Of a stretch of 64,000 nt of DNA, positions 60,914-64,000 are shown piece after piece. The stretch's first letter is position 1, and each line of letters starts with the position of its first letter. Below the pieces are notes generated by a model. That model had not been told where the DNA came from. It made no database searches and saw only the letters and a program-made list of their open reading frames with translations. Position numbers and translations under genes: made by a program. Origin of the DNA: Arcicella aquatica (lineage in GTDB: Bacteria; Bacteroidota; Bacteroidia; Cytophagales; Spirosomataceae); the NCBI RefSeq assembly GCF_034928825.1, contig NZ_JAYFUL010000031.1, forward strand, positions 1 to 64,000, given 5' to 3'.

Positions 60914-62782
60914 ATGACTTCGATACTTCAAATTTTTATTCTTATACCAGTTATAGGTTTTATTTTAAGTTTATTAATTCCAGCAAAAAAAGAAGGTATT
61001 ATCTCACGAGTAGCTTTTTTAACGGTGGGGTTACACTTAATTAGCTTTATTGTATTTTCGGTTTTTTGGCTTTTTCATGGTCATGAATCACTTAATCTTA
61101 AAGAGATTGTATTGTTTAAATCTAAAGATTATGAGTTTCTGATTGATTTTTGTTTCGACAAGATTACGGTAGTGTATTTGTTGGTAGGTGCATTTTTGAC
61201 TTTTCTAGTAACGATATACAGCCGATATTATCTTCATAGAGAAGAAGGGTATAAACGTTTTTTTAATACGATTCTGTTTTTTTATGTAGGTTATAATGTA
61301 GCGATTCTGTCTGGAAATTTTGAGACCCTATTTATAGGATGGGAAATATTAGGAATATCATCATTCCTATTAATTGCCTTTTATAGAAACAGGTATTTGC
61401 CCGTTAAAAATGCTATCAAAGTGTTTTCAGTATATAGAATTGGTGATATCGGATTGATACTTGCCATGTGGGCAAGTCACCATTTATGGCATGAAAATAT
61501 TACTTTCTTGAAATTGAGCAATTATGAATTAGTACACGAGCATATATTAGGTCATAGTTTCACGGGCGTATTTATTTCATTAATGATTTTGGTAGCCGCA
61601 GCTGTTAAGTCTGCTCAATTGCCTTTTTCATCATGGTTGCCAAGAGCAATGGAAGGTCCAACGCCTTCAAGTGCTATTTTTTATGGTTCACTTTCGGTGC
61701 ATTTAGGGGTGTTTCTTTTATTAAGAACATTTCCTTTTTGGGAACATCAAATCTCTGTTAGAATATTGATTGCTCTGTTAGGGTTGACAACCAGCATCAT
61801 AGCGTCATTAATTGCCAGAGTGCAGTCGTCAGTTAAAAGCCAGATTGCTTATGCTTCCATCGCACAAATAGGACTAATTTTTATTGAGGTTGCAGCAGGT
61901 TTTGAAAGCTTGGCATTGTTTCACTTTGCAGGAAATGCCTTCTTAAGAACATACCAGTTGCTTGTTTCACCATCAGTAGTGAGTTATATGATTCGTGAAC
62001 AGTTTTATAATTTCATTCCACGTCAGCATACTATTGAAGATTCTTTCCCTAAAAAAGTAGAATATTCTATTTATGTGATGAGTTTGAAAGAATGGAATTT
62101 AGATTTATTCATGGATTACATCGTTTGGAAGCCATTAAAAAATGTAGGTAGAAAGTTAGACTTCCTGACAATCAACAAATTACTGTTATTATTTATTCCT
62201 ACTTACGTTGTCGGTTTAGTGCTATTGTACAACCAAGAAAAACTTGCGCCACAATTGCATGAATATTTACCGGGATTGTTTTCGCTGATTGGTTTTATCA
62301 TGGTCTTGAAATCTTTCTCTGAAAGAAAAAGCCCGAGAATGAGCTGGTTATTAATCATCATGAATCATTTCTGGATTGCCCTAGCCATTTCATTCAACGA
62401 GCATTTTAAAGTAGAAGAAGCCATTTTTTACTTAAGTGGCATTATCATAATGGGAGCTTTGGGATACTTCACTTTAAGTAAGTTGAAATCACTAGAGAAA
62501 ACGCTCGACTTGAATCGTTTCTACGGACACGTTTACGAACATCCAAAATTTGCAATGATGTTTTTGTTGGCTTGTTTGGGTTTAACGGGCTTTCCTATCA
62601 CGTCAACGTTTATTGGCGAAGATTTAATTTTCAGTCATATCCATGAAGATCAAATTTTCTTAGCATTTTTTATTTCGTCAAGTTTCATCATTGGAGGTAT
62701 TTCTGTGATAAGAGTTTATGCCAGAATTTTCCTCGGTCCACATATTAAAACGTATCATGAAGTACCGTATAAGTCTTCATAA
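60914..62782 (+). CDS. dabB: DabB, membrane subunit (NADH-quinone oxidoreductase ND5-like)
   Basis: 622 aa, about 14 hydrophobic helices. The proton-pumping-subunit core includes FIGWEILGISSFLLIAFYRNR and KSAQLPFSSWLPRAMEGPTPSSA, the ND5/MrpA signature. Without any Nuo genes nearby and 9 nt after dabA, it is DabB rather than complex I. Couples ion flow to DabA's CO2 hydration. Confidence 0.93.
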   Translation: MTSILQIFILIPVIGFILSLLIPAKKEGIISRVAFLTVGLHLISFIVFSVFWLFHGHESLNLKEIVLFKSKDYEFLIDFCFDKITVVYLLVGAFLTFLVTIYSRYYLHREEGYKRFFNTILFFYVGYNVAILSGNFETLFIGWEILGISSFLLIAFYRNRYLPVKNAIKVFSVYRIGDIGLILAMWASHHLWHENITFLKLSNYELVHEHILGHSFTGVFISLMILVAAAVKSAQLPFSSWLPRAMEGPTPSSAIFYGSLSVHLGVFLLLRTFPFWEHQISVRILIALLGLTTSIIASLIARVQSSVKSQIAYASIAQIGLIFIEVAAGFESLALFHFAGNAFLRTYQLLVSPSVVSYMIREQFYNFIPRQHTIEDSFPKKVEYSIYVMSLKEWNLDLFMDYIVWKPLKNVGRKLDFLTINKLLLLFIPTYVVGLVLLYNQEKLAPQLHEYLPGLFSLIGFIMVLKSFSERKSPRMSWLLIIMNHFWIALAISFNEHFKVEEAIFYLSGIIIMGALGYFTLSKLKSLEKTLDLNRFYGHVYEHPKFAMMFLLACLGLTGFPITSTFIGEDLIFSHIHEDQIFLAFFISSSFIIGGISVIRVYARIFLGPHIKTYHEVPYKSS

Positions 62783-62872
62783 AAAAAGAAATTACAAGAA
62801 ATCAGATTCAATCTCAATAGTCAATTAAGGATTGAATCGCATCACTAAAAGTGTTTAAAATATTATTTCAAA

Positions 62873-64000
62873 ATGGAAACAAAGACGAAACTAACTGCTC
62901 CTCTTGATGGCTTGGCAGGATTAAAAGAGAACTTTTCAACCGATGCGGTCTCTGGATTTATTGTATTTTTATTAGCCCTTCCCTTGAGTTTGGGGATTGC
63001 CAAAGCCTCAGAGTTTCCTCCTATTATGGGTTTGGTGACGGCTATCATTGGGGGTATCGTAGTAAGTTTTTTCATGGGCTCTAAATTAACGATTAAAGGG
63101 CCAGCAGCTGGCTTAATCGTAATCGTAGCAGGTGCAGTAAACGAATTTGGTGGAGGAGAAACTGGTTGGCATTTAGCATTGGGAGCGATGGTAGCAGCTG
63201 GTATTGTCCAAATACTTTTTGGAGTATTTAAGTTAGGTAAACTAGCAGACTTCTTTCCACTTTCAGCCATTCATGGTATGCTTGCAGCCATTGGTTTAAT
63301 TATCATTGCGAAGCAAATTCCAGTATTATTAGATGTAGCACCAGCTTTGACAAAAGGAAAAGGCCCATTGGCTTTGATTGCCTCTATTCCAACATTTATT
63401 GCGCATCTTGACCCTAAAGCTACGTTGATTGGTGTTCTTTGCTTAATCATTATGTTAGGTTGGCCATTTATCAAGAACCCTATTATCAAGAAAATACCTG
63501 CTCCATTGGTTGTGCTTATTATTGCAATTCCTGCTGAATTAGCAATGGATTTCCAAACTACTGAACCAGCTTATGCGTTGGTACACATTGGCAACTTGAT
63601 GGAAAATATTAAAATCAATGTTGATTTTTCAGGTGTTTCTCAGATAGGATTATTTATTAAATATGTAGTCATGTTTGCTTTGGTAGGTACTTTAGAATCA
63701 CTTCTTACCGTAAAAGCCATTGATATGTTAGACCCATATCGTCGTAAGTCTGATGCCAACAAAGATTTAATCGCTGTGGGTATTGGTAATACAATCGCCG
63801 CAATTTTAGGAGGCTTACCGATGATTTCTGAAGTAGCGCGTAGTTCTTCAAACGTTAATAATGGTGCGAAAACTCGTTGGGCAAACTTCTTTCATGGTTT
63901 TTTTATCTTAGCTTTTGTTTTGTTAGCATCCCATTTAATCGAGCTTATTCCTAACACTGCCTTAGCGGCTATGTTGATTACGGTAGGTATTAAATTGACG
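62873..64000 (+). CDS. SulP-family anion permease (truncated by window end)
   Basis: ATG at 62873; 376 codons are present before the window edge. Hydrophobic helices and the family phrase FIVFLLALPLSLGIAKASEFPP followed by FMGSKLTIKGPAAGLIVIVAG mark it as SulP, and the sequence is close in style to BicA-like bicarbonate/SulP transporters often found with carbonic anhydrase or dab genes. Whether a STAS or carbonic anhydrase domain follows cannot be seen. Confidence 0.9.
   Translation, partial: METKTKLTAPLDGLAGLKENFSTDAVSGFIVFLLALPLSLGIAKASEFPPIMGLVTAIIGGIVVSFFMGSKLTIKGPAAGLIVIVAGAVNEFGGGETGWHLALGAMVAAGIVQILFGVFKLGKLADFFPLSAIHGMLAAIGLIIIAKQIPVLLDVAPALTKGKGPLALIASIPTFIAHLDPKATLIGVLCLIIMLGWPFIKNPIIKKIPAPLVVLIIAIPAELAMDFQTTEPAYALVHIGNLMENIKINVDFSGVSQIGLFIKYVVMFALVGTLESLLTVKAIDMLDPYRRKSDANKDLIAVGIGNTIAAILGGLPMISEVARSSSNVNNGAKTRWANFFHGFFILAFVLLASHLIELIPNTALAAMLITVGIKLT

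Noticed and set aside
60914..62782. Complex I subunit (NuoL)
   Set aside because: Sequence is ND5-like but it follows dabA directly and no nuo genes are nearby, so DabB is the better call.
62863..63489. Leftward frames opposite the SulP permease
   Set aside because: Antisense to a clear SulP membrane protein that runs off the window end.

Overview
The window is Bacteroidota DNA, most likely a member of the Cytophagales. Support: AT-rich non-coding DNA, promoters of the TTTG / TAnnTTTG type, almost no Shine-Dalgarno sequences, Bacteroidota-type regulators, and intergenic 'word' repeats. Genus is not determinable from the sequence alone.

Region 1 (about 0.2-38.7 kb) is a tailed-phage prophage, read almost entirely leftwards. 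At the right end a CI-like repressor (38.1-38.5 kb, rightward) faces an early leftward operon across a palindromic operator region. The early operon holds a 97-aa protein, three membrane micro-proteins of 52, 31 and 38 aa, a C2HC zinc-finger protein, a noncoding stretch with tRNA-like structures, and a replication-type winged-helix protein. An accessory block follows: an AAA ATPase plus subtilisin-like protease pair resembling the IetAS anti-phage/plasmid-stability system, then DUF2188 and DUF1508 proteins. The late genes run portal, DUF6712-like, GH108-type endolysin, baseplate/tail proteins, Dam methylase, tape measure, tail fibre, S49 head protease, scaffold, capsid, and finally both terminase subunits. 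This order is reversed relative to transcription compared with the usual terminase-first arrangement. No integrase is visible in the window. A small rightward cassette (17.9-18.4 kb) and a 259-bp element with perfect 19-bp terminal inverted repeats (19.59-19.85 kb) interrupt the late region.

Region 2 (39.0-43.2 kb) is a five-gene stressosome-like operon: RsbR, RsbS, RsbT, a fusion of an RsbT-like ATPase with a PP2C phosphatase, and a PAS histidine kinase. Bacteroidota have no sigma-B, so the output is probably the kinase and/or phosphatase.

Region 3 (43.5-57.2 kb) is ordinary chromosome: a LytS-type kinase, a secreted CocE/NonD-type peptidase/hydrolase, a lipoprotein alpha/beta hydrolase, an Rpn-type PD-(D/E)XK nuclease, a bestrophin-like channel, an ACC deaminase/D-cysteine desulfhydrase homologue, an RluD-type pseudouridine synthase, a GNAT acetyltransferase, a fused 5-oxoprolinase and a GntR regulator. 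Two overlapping near-perfect palindromes centred on CTTAAG lie between two convergent genes.

Region 4 (57.2-64.0 kb) begins with a probable stand-alone structured RNA (about 57,318-57,582) that has its own promoter and terminator. It is followed by a small exported protein and a dissolved-inorganic-carbon operon: DabA, DabB and a SulP-family permease cut by the window edge.
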